From Bacteroidaceae bacterium (GTDB lineage Bacteria; Bacteroidota; Bacteroidia; Bacteroidales; Bacteroidaceae): a stretch of DNA of 45,084 bases. The position numbers and the translations under genes were made by a program. The notes under the pieces are model-generated. The model worked only from the letters and a program-made list of their open reading frames with translations. It was not told where the DNA came from and ran no database searches. Every line of letters begins with the position of its first letter. Position 1 is the stretch's first letter. The stretch covers positions 1 through 45,084 of the forward strand of contig JAFXDL010000014.1 of assembly GCA_017516265.1 (NCBI GenBank), in the 5' to 3' direction. This document shows positions 31,406-41,300 of this stretch, piece after piece.

Positions 31406-33352
31406 ATGGAAGAACTCAACCTTAATTTGAACCCAGAAGCTCCCACCGTGGAGTATAACGAAGACAACATTCGCCACCTCAGCGATATGGATCATGTACG
31501 TACCCGTCCGGGTATGTATATCGGAAAGTTGGGCGACGGAAGTCATAGCGACGATGGTATCTATGTCCTGCTGAAAGAGGTCATCGACAATAGCATCGAC
31601 GAATTCAAGATGAACGCAGGTAAGCGCATCGAGATTGATATTGATGAGAACTTGCGGGTCAGTGTTCGCGACTATGGACGAGGAATCCCTCAAGGAAAAA
31701 TGATTGAGGCCGTCAGTGTGCTGAACACAGGAGGCAAGTACGATAGCAAAGCCTTCAAGAAGAGTGTAGGACTGAATGGCGTGGGTGTGAAAGCCGTCAA
31801 TGCATTGAGCAGTCATTTCGAAGTGCGCAGTTATCGCGACGGTAAGGTCCGCTCAGCTGTCTTTGAAAAAGGAGTTCTTCAAAGTGATACGACCCAAGAT
31901 ACAACAGATGAGAACGGCACTTACATCTTCTTCGAGCCGGACAACACCTTGTTCAAGAACTACGCCTATCGTCAGGAGACGGTGGACACCATGTTGCGCA
32001 ATTATACCTATCTGAACACGGGACTTGCCATAGTCTATAACGGACGCCGCCTCATCTCGCGCAACGGATTGATGGATCTCCTTAAAGACCGCATGACGGC
32101 ACAAGAATTGTATCCCATCGTGCACCTCCATGGTGAAGATATAGAGATAGCCTTCACTCACACCAATCAGAATGGTGAGGAGTACTACTCTTTCGTGAAC
32201 GGACAATACACACCGCTGGGAGGAACTCATCAGAGTGCATTCAAAGAGCATATCGCCCGTACTATCAAGGAGTTCTATAACAAGAATCATGAATATGGTG
32301 ACATCCGAAACGGTATCGTGGCTGCTATAGCCCTCAATGTGGAAGAGCCGGTGTTTGAAAGCCAGACAAAAGTGAAGTTGGGTTCGCCTACAATGTCGCC
32401 TGACGGTGTGAGTGTGAATAAATATGTCGGTGACTTCGTGAAACAGGAGGTTGATAACTTCCTGCACAAGAATGCAGAAGTGGCCGAGGTGATGTTGCAA
32501 AAGATTGTTGACTCGGAGAAGGAACGCAAAGCGATTGCTGGAGTGACCAAATTGGCTCGTGAACGTGCCAAGAAGGCTAATCTTCATAACCGCAAATTGC
32601 GTGATTGCCGTGTCCATCTGAATGATGCAAAGGGAGACCTTCGTCAGGAAAGTAGCATATTCATTACCGAGGGTGACTCAGCTAGCGGTTCAATCACCAA
32701 AAGTCGTGAAGTCAATACTCAAGCGGTCTTCAGTCTGCGGGGTAAACCATTGAACACCTATGGGCTGACAAAGAAGGTTGTGTATGAGAACGAGGAGTTC
32801 AATCTCCTGCAAGCTGCACTCAACATAGAGGAGGGGATAGATGGCTTGCGCTATAACAAGGTCATCATTGCTACAGATGCCGATGTCGATGGTATGCACA
32901 TCCGTCTGTTGATGATTACCTTCTTCTTGCAATTCTTCCCTGATCTGATAAAGAAGGGGCATGTCTATATCCTGCAAACGCCTCTCTTCCGCGTCCGTAA
33001 TAAGCGGAGTAAGATAAAGAACAAGGCGGTGCTTGACGAGGCCACAGGTGAAAAGGGGAGCAAGAGTGACTTCATTACCCGCTATTGCTATAGCGAGGAA
33101 GAGCGTGTGTCTGCCATTGAGCAGTTGGGGCCTGACCCCGAAATCACCCGATTCAAAGGTCTTGGAGAAATCTCACCGGATGAGTTCAAGAACTTCATCG
33201 GACCTGAAATCCGTCTTGAACAAGTGTCGCTTCGCAAGAATGATTTGGTCAAGGAACTCCTGGCTTTCTATATGGGAAAGAATACCATGGAGCGGCAGAG
33301 TTTCATTATTGACAACTTGGTGGTAGAAGAAGATAAAGCGGACGAAGAGTAA
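31406..33352 (+). CDS. parE: Type IIA DNA topoisomerase subunit B (topoisomerase IV ParE-type)
   Basis: A 648-residue ATPase subunit. The GHKL ATP-binding motifs are [17 protein letters not shown] and [16 protein letters not shown]. The transducer domain follows, then TOPRIM motifs TEGDSASG and [15 protein letters not shown]. The C-terminal [11 protein letters not shown]-like segment ([20 protein letters not shown]) and ITRFKGLGE are present. Length fits ParE/GyrB without a large insertion. GyrB and ParE are hard to separate by sequence, but the short length and the context with coaD and an S41 protease fit the topoisomerase IV copy of Bacteroidales. Subunit A is not in the window. Confidence 0.88.
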   Translation: MEELNLNLNPEAPTVEYNEDNIRHLSDMDHVRTRPGMYIGKLGDGSHSDDGIYVLLKEVIDNSIDEFKMNAGKRIEIDIDENLRVSVRDYGRGIPQGKMIEAVSVLNTGGKYDSKAFKKSVGLNGVGVKAVNALSSHFEVRSYRDGKVRSAVFEKGVLQSDTTQDTTDENGTYIFFEPDNTLFKNYAYRQETVDTMLRNYTYLNTGLAIVYNGRRLISRNGLMDLLKDRMTAQELYPIVHLHGEDIEIAFTHTNQNGEEYYSFVNGQYTPLGGTHQSAFKEHIARTIKEFYNKNHEYGDIRNGIVAAIALNVEEPVFESQTKVKLGSPTMSPDGVSVNKYVGDFVKQEVDNFLHKNAEVAEVMLQKIVDSEKERKAIAGVTKLARERAKKANLHNRKLRDCRVHLNDAKGDLRQESSIFITEGDSASGSITKSREVNTQAVFSLRGKPLNTYGLTKKVVYENEEFNLLQAALNIEEGIDGLRYNKVIIATDADVDGMHIRLLMITFFLQFFPDLIKKGHVYILQTPLFRVRNKRSKIKNKAVLDEATGEKGSKSDFITRYCYSEEERVSAIEQLGPDPEITRFKGLGEISPDEFKNFIGPEIRLEQVSLRKNDLVKELLAFYMGKNTMERQSFIIDNLVVEEDKADEE

Positions 33353-33362
33353 AACAGAACGT

Positions 33363-33824
33363 ATGAAACGAGCTATATTTCCAGGTACATTTGACCCTTT
33401 TACAACGGGACATGCCAGTATTGTCCGCCGTGCACTCACCTTTATGGATGAGATTGTGATTGGCATCGGTGTGAATGAAAAGAAGCGCACTTTGCTGCCT
33501 ACAGAAAAGCGCTTGCAGATGGTGAGCGCATACTATGCTGATGAGCCACGCATCCGTGTTGAGGCTTACAGTGATCTTACCATTGATTTTGCCCATCGGG
33601 TAGATGCCCGTTTTATCATTCGGGGTATTCGCTCGGTGAAAGACTTTGAGTACGAGGAGAGTATTGCCGACATCAATCGTCAATTGGCAGGTTTGGAGAC
33701 CATTCTGTTGTTTACTGAACCTGAGTTGACAAACATCAGCTCCAGTGTAGTACGTGAACTGATGAGTTATGGCAAGGATGTGACACCTTTCTTGCCTGAA
33801 GGAATGAAATTGAATGATGAGTAA
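33363..33824 (+). CDS. coaD: Pantetheine-phosphate adenylyltransferase
   Basis: A 153-residue enzyme that makes dephospho-CoA from 4'-phosphopantetheine and ATP. It has the nucleotidyltransferase start [16 protein letters not shown] (HxGH-like TGH), [13 protein letters not shown], the [12 protein letters not shown] motif and the [13 protein letters not shown] motif near the C-terminus. Its start is 11 bases after the topoisomerase stop, so the two are co-transcribed. Confidence 0.95.
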   Translation: MKRAIFPGTFDPFTTGHASIVRRALTFMDEIVIGIGVNEKKRTLLPTEKRLQMVSAYYADEPRIRVEAYSDLTIDFAHRVDARFIIRGIRSVKDFEYEESIADINRQLAGLETILLFTEPELTNISSSVVRELMSYGKDVTPFLPEGMKLNDE

Positions 33825-33882
33825 TTAATCGTGAGCGACAAGTGTGTTCATCGTGCTCTAGCTCCTAAAGAAATAAGGAAAC

Positions 33883-35454
33883 ATGAAGAAGATATTTTCT
33901 TTTATTATCGTACTTGCCCTCTGCGCCTTGCAGATGCAGGCTCAGAATGAGCAGTCCCAAAGAGAATTGGCCCAGTCGCCTTTGCGTAAGTTGCAATTGG
34001 CCGAATTTGCCATAGCCAACCTGTATGTTGACAAGGTAGATGAAGTCAAACTGGTTGAAGATGCCATCCGTGGCATGTTGGAGGAACTTGATCCTCATTC
34101 AGCCTATTCCAATGCCGAAGAGGTGAAAAAGATGAACGAACCTTTGCAGGGAAATTTCGAAGGCATCGGTGTTCAGTTTAATATGGTGGAGGATACACTC
34201 TTTATTATCCAACCAGTGTCTGGAGGCCCCTCAGAGAAGGTGGGCATCTTGGCAGGCGACCGTATTGTCACCGTGAATGATACTACTATTGCTGGTGTGA
34301 AAATGAGCCGTGAAGAGATCATGCGTCGTTTGCGTGGTCCTAAAGGCACACAGGTGAAGTTGGGCATCAAGCGTCATGGATTCAGTGAATTGCTTACTTT
34401 CGACGTGATTCGTGACAAGATACCTCTCCATACCATTGACGCTGCATACCTTATCCGTAAGGGGATAGGTTATGTGCGTATCAGTAGTTTTGGAGCTACC
34501 ACTCATACCGAATTTGTTGATGCTGTCAATCAACTGAAGAAACAAGGCATGAAGCATCTTGTCCTTGACCTTCAGGGTAATGGCGGAGGTTATCTGAATG
34601 CCGCCGTAGATATTGCCAATGAATTTTTGGAGGCAGACGAACTCATTGTCTATACGCATGGGTTACGTTCGCCCCGACGTGAGTTCAAGGCACAGGGTAA
34701 TGGCGGATTGCGTAAAGGAAAAGTGGTGGTGCTCATTGATGAATTCTCAGCCTCTGCTTCCGAAATCGTTTCGGGTGCCATACAGGATTGGGACCGTGGG
34801 CTGGTTGTAGGTCGGAGATCCTTTGGTAAGGGCCTTGTGCAACGTCCGCTTGACCTTCCTGATGGCTCTATGATCCGTCTTACTGTAGCCCGCTACTATA
34901 CCCCTGCCGGACGCTGCATACAGAAACCTTATGAGGACAAGAAGAAATACAAGGACGACCTTAACGACCGTCTCAGTAAGGGTGAACTTATCCATGCAGA
35001 CAGTATTCATTTCCCTGATTCACTGAAATACCAGACACGCAAGAAGGGACGCATTGTCTATGGAGGTGGAGGTATTATGCCTGACCACTTCATACCTTTG
35101 GATACCACACGCTATAACAAGTATCACCGTGATTTGGCAGCCAAAGGATGTATTATCAATACCTGTTTGCGCTACATTGATACGCATCGTGAGGAACTTG
35201 ACAAACGCTACAAGGACTTCGATACTTATAACAAGCAATTTGAGATTACTCCCAAAATGCTCCGGCAATTGGTGGAAAATGGAAAGAAGTCAGGAGTGAA
35301 GTACGATGAGAAACTCTACGAAGAGGCTCTCCCCTTGTTGAAGGTGCAGATGAAGGCTCTTATTGCCCGTGACCTGTGGGAAATGAACGAGTATTTCCGT
35401 ATCATCAATGAAACGAATGAAAGTGTAGCCAAAGCCATCGAATTGCTGCAATAG
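33883..35454 (+). CDS. S41-family C-terminal processing peptidase
   Basis: A 523-residue exported protease. The signal peptide is MKKIFSFIIVLALCALQMQA. A helical segment is followed by a PDZ domain (about 80-165: GIGVQFNMVEDTLFIIQPVS, GILAGDRIVTVND). The catalytic domain has LVLDLQGNGGG, then EFSASASEIVSG with the catalytic Ser near residue 291 and GRRSFGKG with Lys316. The Ser-Lys dyad of the CtpA/Prc group is therefore intact. It follows coaD by about 60 bases. Its substrate is unknown; periplasmic processing is expected. Confidence 0.92.
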   Translation: MKKIFSFIIVLALCALQMQAQNEQSQRELAQSPLRKLQLAEFAIANLYVDKVDEVKLVEDAIRGMLEELDPHSAYSNAEEVKKMNEPLQGNFEGIGVQFNMVEDTLFIIQPVSGGPSEKVGILAGDRIVTVNDTTIAGVKMSREEIMRRLRGPKGTQVKLGIKRHGFSELLTFDVIRDKIPLHTIDAAYLIRKGIGYVRISSFGATTHTEFVDAVNQLKKQGMKHLVLDLQGNGGGYLNAAVDIANEFLEADELIVYTHGLRSPRREFKAQGNGGLRKGKVVVLIDEFSASASEIVSGAIQDWDRGLVVGRRSFGKGLVQRPLDLPDGSMIRLTVARYYTPAGRCIQKPYEDKKKYKDDLNDRLSKGELIHADSIHFPDSLKYQTRKKGRIVYGGGGIMPDHFIPLDTTRYNKYHRDLAAKGCIINTCLRYIDTHREELDKRYKDFDTYNKQFEITPKMLRQLVENGKKSGVKYDEKLYEEALPLLKVQMKALIARDLWEMNEYFRIINETNESVAKAIELLQ

Positions 35455-35642
35455 CTTGAAATACTGATTGCGAATTTTTCTTGTTTTTATGAAAAATGAA
35501 GGAATTTTCTTGCAAATATCCTTTAATTAGTGAAATAAGAAAAAAAAGTGGCCCGCAAATTTCGTCAATCTATGGAAAAAGGCTAAATTTGCCCGCTGAA
35601 TGTGTAAACATGAAATAGAAACAATAAAAGAACTAATATAAA

Positions 35643-36320
35643 ATGGCAAAAGAAACAAACAAACAAGCAGAAATGAATGTGGAAGAAGTGGTAAGCAAGA
35701 CTGAAGCATTCTTGACAAACAACAAAAAAACTATTTTGGGTGGAATCATTGCAGTGGTTGCTATCATTGCTGGTGTGATTTGTTACAACAACTTTGTGTC
35801 AACTCCGCGTGAAGAAAAAGCTGCCGAAGCTATGGCGAAGGCTGAAGAATGGTTCAGAGCCGGTGCTTATGAGTTGGCGCTTAATGGTGACAGTGTGGGA
35901 GCTATGGGTTTTATTGCCGTAGCTGATGAATATAGCAGCACCAAGGCCGGTAACCTGGCTAATGCTTATGCCGGTATGGCTTTGGCTCAATTGAAAAAGT
36001 ATAGCGAGGCTGTTGAGTATCTGAATGACTTCAGTGCTGATGATGCTGTGATTGCTCCTGCAGCTATGGGCGCTTTGGGTAATTGCTATGCTCAGTTGGG
36101 TGAAGAAGAAAAAGCGGCTTCTACGCTGATGGAGGCTGCAGCCATGTCTGATACTCATTCGCTCAGTCCTATCTATCTGTTGCAGGCTGGACAGCTGTAT
36201 GAGAAGTTGGGAAAGAACGATGCAGCTGTTGAGGCTTATAAGCAGATTAAGAATAAGTATTTCAATTCAATGCAGGCTTATGATATAGACAAGTATATCG
36301 AGCGTGCATCGGCTAAATAA
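35643..36320 (+). CDS. Tetratricopeptide repeat protein with N-terminal membrane anchor
   Basis: A 225-residue protein. After about 30 residues a single membrane helix (TILGGIIAVVAIIAGVICY) is predicted. The rest contains TPR-like helical hairpins (about 60-220: AAEAMAKAEEWFRAGAYELA; NLANAYAGMALAQLKKYSEA; APAAMGALGNCYAQLGEEEK; YLLQAGQLYEKLGKNDAAVE). This layout is like YfgM-type ancillary proteins; partner unknown. A TAAATTTG box at 35584-35591 is a likely -7 element. A strong terminator follows. Confidence 0.88.
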   Translation: MAKETNKQAEMNVEEVVSKTEAFLTNNKKTILGGIIAVVAIIAGVICYNNFVSTPREEKAAEAMAKAEEWFRAGAYELALNGDSVGAMGFIAVADEYSSTKAGNLANAYAGMALAQLKKYSEAVEYLNDFSADDAVIAPAAMGALGNCYAQLGEEEKAASTLMEAAAMSDTHSLSPIYLLQAGQLYEKLGKNDAAVEAYKQIKNKYFNSMQAYDIDKYIERASAK

Positions 36321-36354
36321 AAAACAGATTTTATAGAAATGCGGCAATATTAAG

Positions 36355-36402
36355 AAAAAGGGCAGGGCTACCTTACTGATATGAGGTGGTACTGGCCTTT
36401 TT
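36355..36402 (+). terminator. Terminator after the TPR gene
   Basis: AAAAAGGGCAGGGCTACC (36355-36372) pairs with GGTGGTACTGGCCTTTTT (36385-36402), with wobble pairs and two mismatches. The T-run makes it a good intrinsic terminator, and the A-run on the other side could allow two-way use. Confidence 0.7.
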
Positions 36403-36441
36403 CCCTTTTATGCGCGCGCGTATATATAATAAGGTATAGGT
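36403..36441. other. Alternating purine-pyrimidine tract and shared 21-mer
   Basis: About 19 bases near 36409-36428 alternate strictly purine and pyrimidine (GCGCGCGCG then TATATATA). At 36421-36441 the 21-mer found at 8663-8683 is repeated exactly. No gene lies here; the surrounding gap is 36321-36565. Confidence 0.5.
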
Positions 36442-36565
36442 GAGACTGTCTCTTACTTATCCAGGGAAAGATACCTGTGGGACTCAAATAAAGTCAAGTG
36501 GGATATCTGGAGTTTCCATCAAAACAGATTATTTATTATAGTTTCAATTCAATAAAAAACAGATT

Positions 36566-37060
36566 ATGGCTACAGCCTTTCACAATTTGTCGGATTATGA
36601 CGCGGAGTCTGTTCCTGATGCGTCGGGTATGCGGTTTGGTATCGTTGTCTCTGAGTGGAACAGTAATATTACAGGTGCATTGCTCGAAGGAGCAGTGACC
36701 ACTTTGAAGAAACATGGTGCTCAAGAACAGAATATCTTGGTGCAGACTGTTCCTGGAAGTTTTGAACTGACCTTTGGTTCTGCCCAGATGGTGAAGAGCG
36801 GTAAGGTGGATGCCGTCATTGCCATCGGATGTGTGGTTCGTGGTGATACTCCGCATTTCGATTATGTCTGCATGGGAGCAACCAATGGCATCACGCAATT
36901 GAATGCAATGTCTGATATACCTGTCATTTATGGCTTGATTACAACGAATAATATGCAGCAGGCAGAAGACCGTTGTGGAGGCACTTTGGGCAATAAAGGT
37001 GACGAATGTGCCATCACAGCCATAAAAATGATTGATTTTGTTTGCAAGTTAAAAAAATAA
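36566..37060 (+). CDS. ribH: 6,7-dimethyl-8-ribityllumazine synthase
   Basis: A 164-residue riboflavin-pathway enzyme that condenses 3,4-dihydroxy-2-butanone 4-phosphate with the ribitylamino-uracil to lumazine. The substrate-binding pattern is [32 protein letters not shown], and [19 protein letters not shown], with the catalytic His in [24 protein letters not shown] is a conserved C-terminal part. Length is normal. The gap before it (36442-36565) shows no FMN-riboswitch pattern that I can recognise. A tRNA promoter begins within its last codons. Confidence 0.95.
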   Translation: MATAFHNLSDYDAESVPDASGMRFGIVVSEWNSNITGALLEGAVTTLKKHGAQEQNILVQTVPGSFELTFGSAQMVKSGKVDAVIAIGCVVRGDTPHFDYVCMGATNGITQLNAMSDIPVIYGLITTNNMQQAEDRCGGTLGNKGDECAITAIKMIDFVCKLKK

Positions 37061-37072
37061 GTTGTACCTTTG
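37041..37072 (+). promoter_or_regulatory. tRNA-Tyr/tRNA-Gly promoter overlapping the end of ribH
   Basis: TTTG (37041-37044), 20 bases, TACCTTTG (37065-37072). The -33 box lies inside the last ribH codons. A 50-base leader precedes tRNA-Tyr. Confidence 0.75.
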
Positions 37073-37125
37073 CAGCGCAATTGAGGAAGACATCTTTCCC
37101 TCCCCCGTCCGACTCGATTGCTTTT

Positions 37126-37208
37126 GGGCAAATACCAGAGTGGCCAAATGGGGCAGACTGTAAATCTGCTGGCTTACGCCTTCGGTGGTTCGAATCCATC
37201 TTTGCCCA
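37126..37208 (+). tRNA. tRNA-Tyr (anticodon GTA)
   Basis: An 83-base cloverleaf with a long variable arm (class II). The acceptor GGGCAAA pairs with TTTGCCC, with discriminator A. The anticodon loop CTGTAAA sits in GCAGA/TCTGC stems. The variable arm TGGCTTACGCCTTCGG and T arm GGTTCGAATCC are visible. CCA is not encoded. Confidence 0.95.
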
Positions 37209-37218
37209 CTTCAAAGTT

Positions 37219-37291
37219 GCGGAAGTAGCTCAGTTGATAGAGCATTAGCCTTCCAAGCTGAGGGTCGCGGGTTTGAGCCCCGTCTTCCGCT
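37219..37291 (+). tRNA. tRNA-Gly (anticodon TCC)
   Basis: A 73-base cloverleaf starting 10 bases after tRNA-Tyr and so in the same transcript. The acceptor GCGGAAG pairs with CTTCCGC, with discriminator T. The D arm is GCTCAGTTGATAGAGC. The anticodon loop CTTCCAA has TCC. The T arm is CGGGTTTGAGCCCCG. CCA is not encoded. Confidence 0.95.
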
Positions 37292-37301
37292 CTATAAAAG
37301 A

Positions 37302-37340
37302 AGAGGTTGTGTAGCATTTACACAACCTCTCCTTTTTTTT
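37302..37340 (+). terminator. Terminator of the tRNA operon
   Basis: AGAGGTTGTGTA (37302-37313) pairs perfectly with TACACAACCTCT (37319-37330), followed by CC and eight Ts. Confidence 0.9.
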
Positions 37341-37363
37341 GGGGGGATGTTTCTGGGAAAAAC

Positions 37364-37416
37364 AAAAAAAAACAGGCACGGACTATGCGGATAATCTCCG
37401 TTGTTGTCCGTGCCTG
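37364..37416 (-). terminator. Terminator of the trxA/acidic-protein transcript
   Basis: On the minus strand CAGGCACGGAC (from 37416 down) pairs with GTCCGTGCCTG (ending at 37373), followed by a T-rich run. It faces the tRNA terminator, so both transcripts end within about 80 bases. Confidence 0.85.
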
Positions 37417-37463
37417 ATGTGTTTCCGTTTGCTTGGCCTGGAAGCTTGTCGTAAAGAGGGTGG

Positions 37464-37811
37464 TTAATCTTCCTCCTCGGCAATACTGTTTCCGTATTCC
37501 ATTTCGCCTTGGACAACAAACAGAAGTTCCTCAGCGGTGAATCCGGTAATGTTGTCTTTTTCAGCTTCAGCCAGAAGATATTCAACTATTTCGTCTTGGT
37601 CAATATTGATATACCCTTCTTCATCTGGTTCTGCATCCAAGCAACCGCTTGTTGCGTAATACTCAATGATGAGATCTAAGAAATAAAAGAGGTCGTCATC
37701 AGTGAAATGATCTTTCATTTCTTGGGGTAAATAATTTCGGATGAATGCGACTGTCTTTGCGTCTTCTACTGCATCATCTAACAAGAAATCGTCTTCAGAA
37801 CTCATAGTCAT
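37464..37811 (-). CDS. Hypothetical acidic protein
   Basis: A 115-residue strongly acidic, helical protein (many Asp/Glu; MTMSSEDDFLLDDAVEDAKT at the start). The core FIRNYLPQEMKDHFTDDDLFYFLDLIIEYY looks globular. ATGs at 37811 and 37805 are both possible starts. I do not recognise a named family. It lies 80 bases downstream of trxA on the same strand and ends near a good terminator, which supports it as a real gene. Confidence 0.75.
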   Translation of the reverse strand: MTMSSEDDFLLDDAVEDAKTVAFIRNYLPQEMKDHFTDDDLFYFLDLIIEYYATSGCLDAEPDEEGYINIDQDEIVEYLLAEAEKDNITGFTAEELLFVVQGEMEYGNSIAEEED

Positions 37812-37891
37812 GATGTTTTAAAGGTGGATAGTCACCTAAGGTTAATGAATGTGGATGCTTGCTTTTTTAGTGGGAATTTGTAGGATCCGCC

Positions 37892-38206
37892 TTAAAGCAT
37901 AGCTTTGATCTTATCCGCAAAAGCAGATTTGGGAGCTGCGCCTACTTGTTTGTCCACGACTTCGCCATTCTTGATGAACAGTACAGTTGGGATGTTGCGT
38001 ACTCCGAAGCGAGAAGTCAAATCGTCATTCTCGTCAACATCACATTTGCCTACGATGACTTGTCCGTCAAACTCTTCGGCCAATGCTTCAATGTCTGGTG
38101 CAATCTTCTTGCAAGGGCCACACCATGTAGCCCAGAAATCCAATACGATAGGTTTGCCTTGTGCTACCAGTTCTTCGTAGTTGCTGTCAGTAATTTCTAA
38201 TGCCAT
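37892..38206 (-). CDS. trxA: Thioredoxin
   Basis: A 104-residue thioredoxin reducing protein disulfides in the cytoplasm. The active site is WCGPC (residues 28-32) in LDFWATWCGPCKK. The cis-proline region is RNIPTVLFIKNG. No signal peptide. The start at 38206 (MALEITDSNYEEL) fits the family; the longer frame crosses the promoter. It precedes the acidic hypothetical gene. Confidence 0.96.
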   Translation of the reverse strand: MALEITDSNYEELVAQGKPIVLDFWATWCGPCKKIAPDIEALAEEFDGQVIVGKCDVDENDDLTSRFGVRNIPTVLFIKNGEVVDKQVGAAPKSAFADKIKAML

Positions 38207-38251
38207 AATTCTTATATGCTTTAAATTTGTAACTAAAGTTCTTTCTGTGGA

Positions 38252-38282
38252 CAAAGATAGTGCAAACTGAGAGAAGAACAAA
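38252..38282 (-). promoter_or_regulatory. Promoter of trxA
   Basis: On the minus strand TTTG (38279-38282), 19 bases, TATCTTTG (38252-38259). This shows that trxA is transcribed independently of dnaE and confirms the start at 38206. Confidence 0.75.
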
Positions 38283-38381
38283 ATAAATTCCTATTTATTT
38301 TTTTTTCCGAGGTGCAGCCTATCTTGGATTTCCTCGAAATCAAAGAGTGCAAACCTGGTGCCGCCTGTCTTGTTTCTCCTT

Positions 38382-41300
38382 CTATTGGTTGATGCTGAAT
38401 TCCAGTGCAGCATTGCTTTTCAGGTAGTTTATTAGCCTTTTGCCTACTTGCACTTTTACGGTCTTTGATTGCATGTTCACTTGCATCAGATTCTCTTGGT
38501 CTTTTATGTGGAACTGCAATTCCGCGTTGCCTGGGTTGTCTTTGATAAGTGTGGACAGTTCGGCCAGCATGGTGTCGTTTATGGCATCAAGCTGTACACT
38601 GATGGTGATGCGCTCTATCAGTTTGTCCTTTACGTCAGGCAGAAGTTCAATCTTGTTGATTTTTACCTCCAGTTCCTCTTGTTTCCATTGTTTGGATTGG
38701 ACTTTTGCATGAATGAAGAGGAAACATCCCTGGCGCATATATCGTCCCCAGTCAATCCAGTCTTGTCCGAACAGAGGGAGTTCTGTAGCTCCAGAATAAT
38801 CCTCAATTCGGGCAATGCCGAAGGGATTCCCTTTTTTGGTATATCCTTCGCGTAGCCCGGTGACGATACCTCCCAGAGTGATGTCTCTGTTGGCCAATGC
38901 TGTTATCTGCTCGTTCAGCTCGTCCAAGTGGGTTGTGCATACGTGCTCCAGGATGACGGAATATTCATCCAGAGGGTGTGCCGAGAGGTAGATGCCTACC
39001 AGTTCGCGCTCCTTGTCCAGTCGTTCGAGGTCGCTCCATGCTTCAGCCGTTGGAATTTCGGGTGTGGCTATTTCTACAGAGTCAAATCCACCGAACAGGC
39101 TGTTGGCTGCTTCTGCTTTGGAGGTCTGGTAGAGGTTGCCGTATCGCAGGAGCTGGTCGCAGAAGGAGTCTCCTTTCGTAGTGATGGCGAAGAACTGCTC
39201 GCGGGTGATATCTTTGAAGTTGTCGAAAGCACCGGCAAGTGCCAGACATTCAATGTTCTTGCGGTTACATGCCGAGAGGTTGACACGCTGTACGAAATCG
39301 AAGATGTTCTTGTAGGGGCCGTTCTTCTTCCTTTCTTCTATAATGCTGGCTACCGCGTTTTCGCCCACTCCCTTGATGGCACCCATACCGAAACGGATGT
39401 CTCCATTGGCATTGACAGAGAATTTCAGGCTACTTTCGTTCACGTCAGGTCCTAGTGTCTGTATGCCCATGGATTTGCATTCGTCCATCAGCTTGGTGAT
39501 TTCGGTGATGTTGTTGATGTTCCGGCTCATGGTGGCAGCCATGTATTGGCTGGGGTAGTTGGCTTTCAGGTAGGCCGTCTGATAGGCCACCCATGAGTAG
39601 CAGGTAGCGTGGCTCTTGTTGAATGCGTATGAAGCAAACTTTTCCCAGTCGGTCCAGATTTTCTCCAGCACTTTCGGGTCGTGTCCGTTCTTTTGTCCGC
39701 CCTTGATGAACTTGGGCTTCATCTGGTCCAGTTTGTCGCGCAGCTTCTTACCCATTGCTTTACGCAGGGCATCGCTCTCGCCTCGGGTGAAGTCGGCCAA
39801 CAGGCGCGAGAGAAGCATCACCTGCTCCTGATATACGGTGATACCGTAGGTGTCCTTCAAGTATTTCTCCATGATAGGGATGTCATACTCGATGGGCTTC
39901 CGGCCCTGTTTGCGGTCAATGAAGTCTGGGATGTAGTCCATCGGTCCCGGCCGGTAGAGGGCATTCATGGCGATGAGGTCCTCGAACGTAGAGGGTTGCA
40001 ATTCGCGTAGGTATTTCTGCATACCGGCCGATTCGAACTGGAACGTTCCGATGGTCTTCCCGTCGCAATAGAGTTGGTATGTCTTGGGATCGTTGATGTC
40101 GATGGTATCAATATCCACTTCGATACCCAGGCTCTGGCGGATGTTCTCGACGGCCTCTTTGATGATGGAGAGGGTTTTCAGTCCGAGGAAGTCCATCTTG
40201 ATGAGTCCTGTGTCCTCGATGACGCTGCCTTCGTACTGGGTGACCAGCATCTTTTCGCCCGTTTCCTTATCCTCAGCAGTGCTGACGGGTACCCAGTCGG
40301 TGATGTCATCGCGGCAGATGATGGTTCCGCAGGCATGTACACCGGTGTTGCGCACGTTTCCTTCCAGCATCTTGGCATACTTGATGGTGTCTCGCAGGGT
40401 AGGGTTGGGCGAGGCTTCAGCTTCCTGCAACTCCGGCACGTAGGCGATGGCGTTGGGCAGATTCAGTTTCTTGTCAGGTATCTTGTCGGGCACCAGTTTG
40501 CACAGGCGGTTTGATTCGTCCAGTGGGAGTTTCTGCACACGGGCAACGTCCTTGATGGCCGATTTGGTAGCCATGGTTCCGTAGGTGATGATGTGTGCCA
40601 CCTTTTCGGCTCCGTACTTCTCTGTCACCCAGCGGAGCACCTCGCCACGTCCGTCGTCGTCGAAGTCCACATCGATATCGGGCAATGAGATACGGTCGGG
40701 GTTCAAGAAACGCTCGAACAGCAGGTCATAAGCGATAGGGTCAATTTTGGTGATGCCCAAGCAGTAGGCTACGGCCGAACCGGCTGCCGAACCACGTCCT
40801 GGTCCTACGGATACGCCCAATTCTCTTCGGGCAGCTCCGATGAAGTCCTGTACGATGAGGAAGTAGCCGGGGAAACCCATTGTCTTCATGATGTACAGCT
40901 CGAAGTTCAACCGTTCCATCACCTCGTCGCTCAGTGGGTCGCCATAGAGCTTCTTGGCACCTATCATGGTCAGCTCCTTCAGGTAGTCTGCCTCCAGTTT
41001 GATGCGGTACAACTTGTCGTATCCGCCCAACCGTTTTATTTTGGCCTTGGCATCCTCTTCGCTCAGCACCACGTTGCCGTTCTCGTCACGGGTGAATTCG
41101 TTGAACAGGTCCTCCTCGGTCAGGGTCTGGCGGTAGCCCTCTTCCGTTCCGAACTCTTCAGGGATGGCGAAGTTGGGCATGATGGGTGCGTGGTCTATGC
41201 TGTAGAACTCCACCTGGTCACAGATGTCGCACGTGTTGTCCAGCGCCTCGGGCACATCGGCAAACAGGGCATTCATCTCTTCGCGCGTCTTGAACCACTC

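Noticed and set aside
36321-36565. A possible FMN riboswitch before ribH
   Set aside because: I see a terminator and an alternating GC/TA tract but none of the conserved FMN-element segments.
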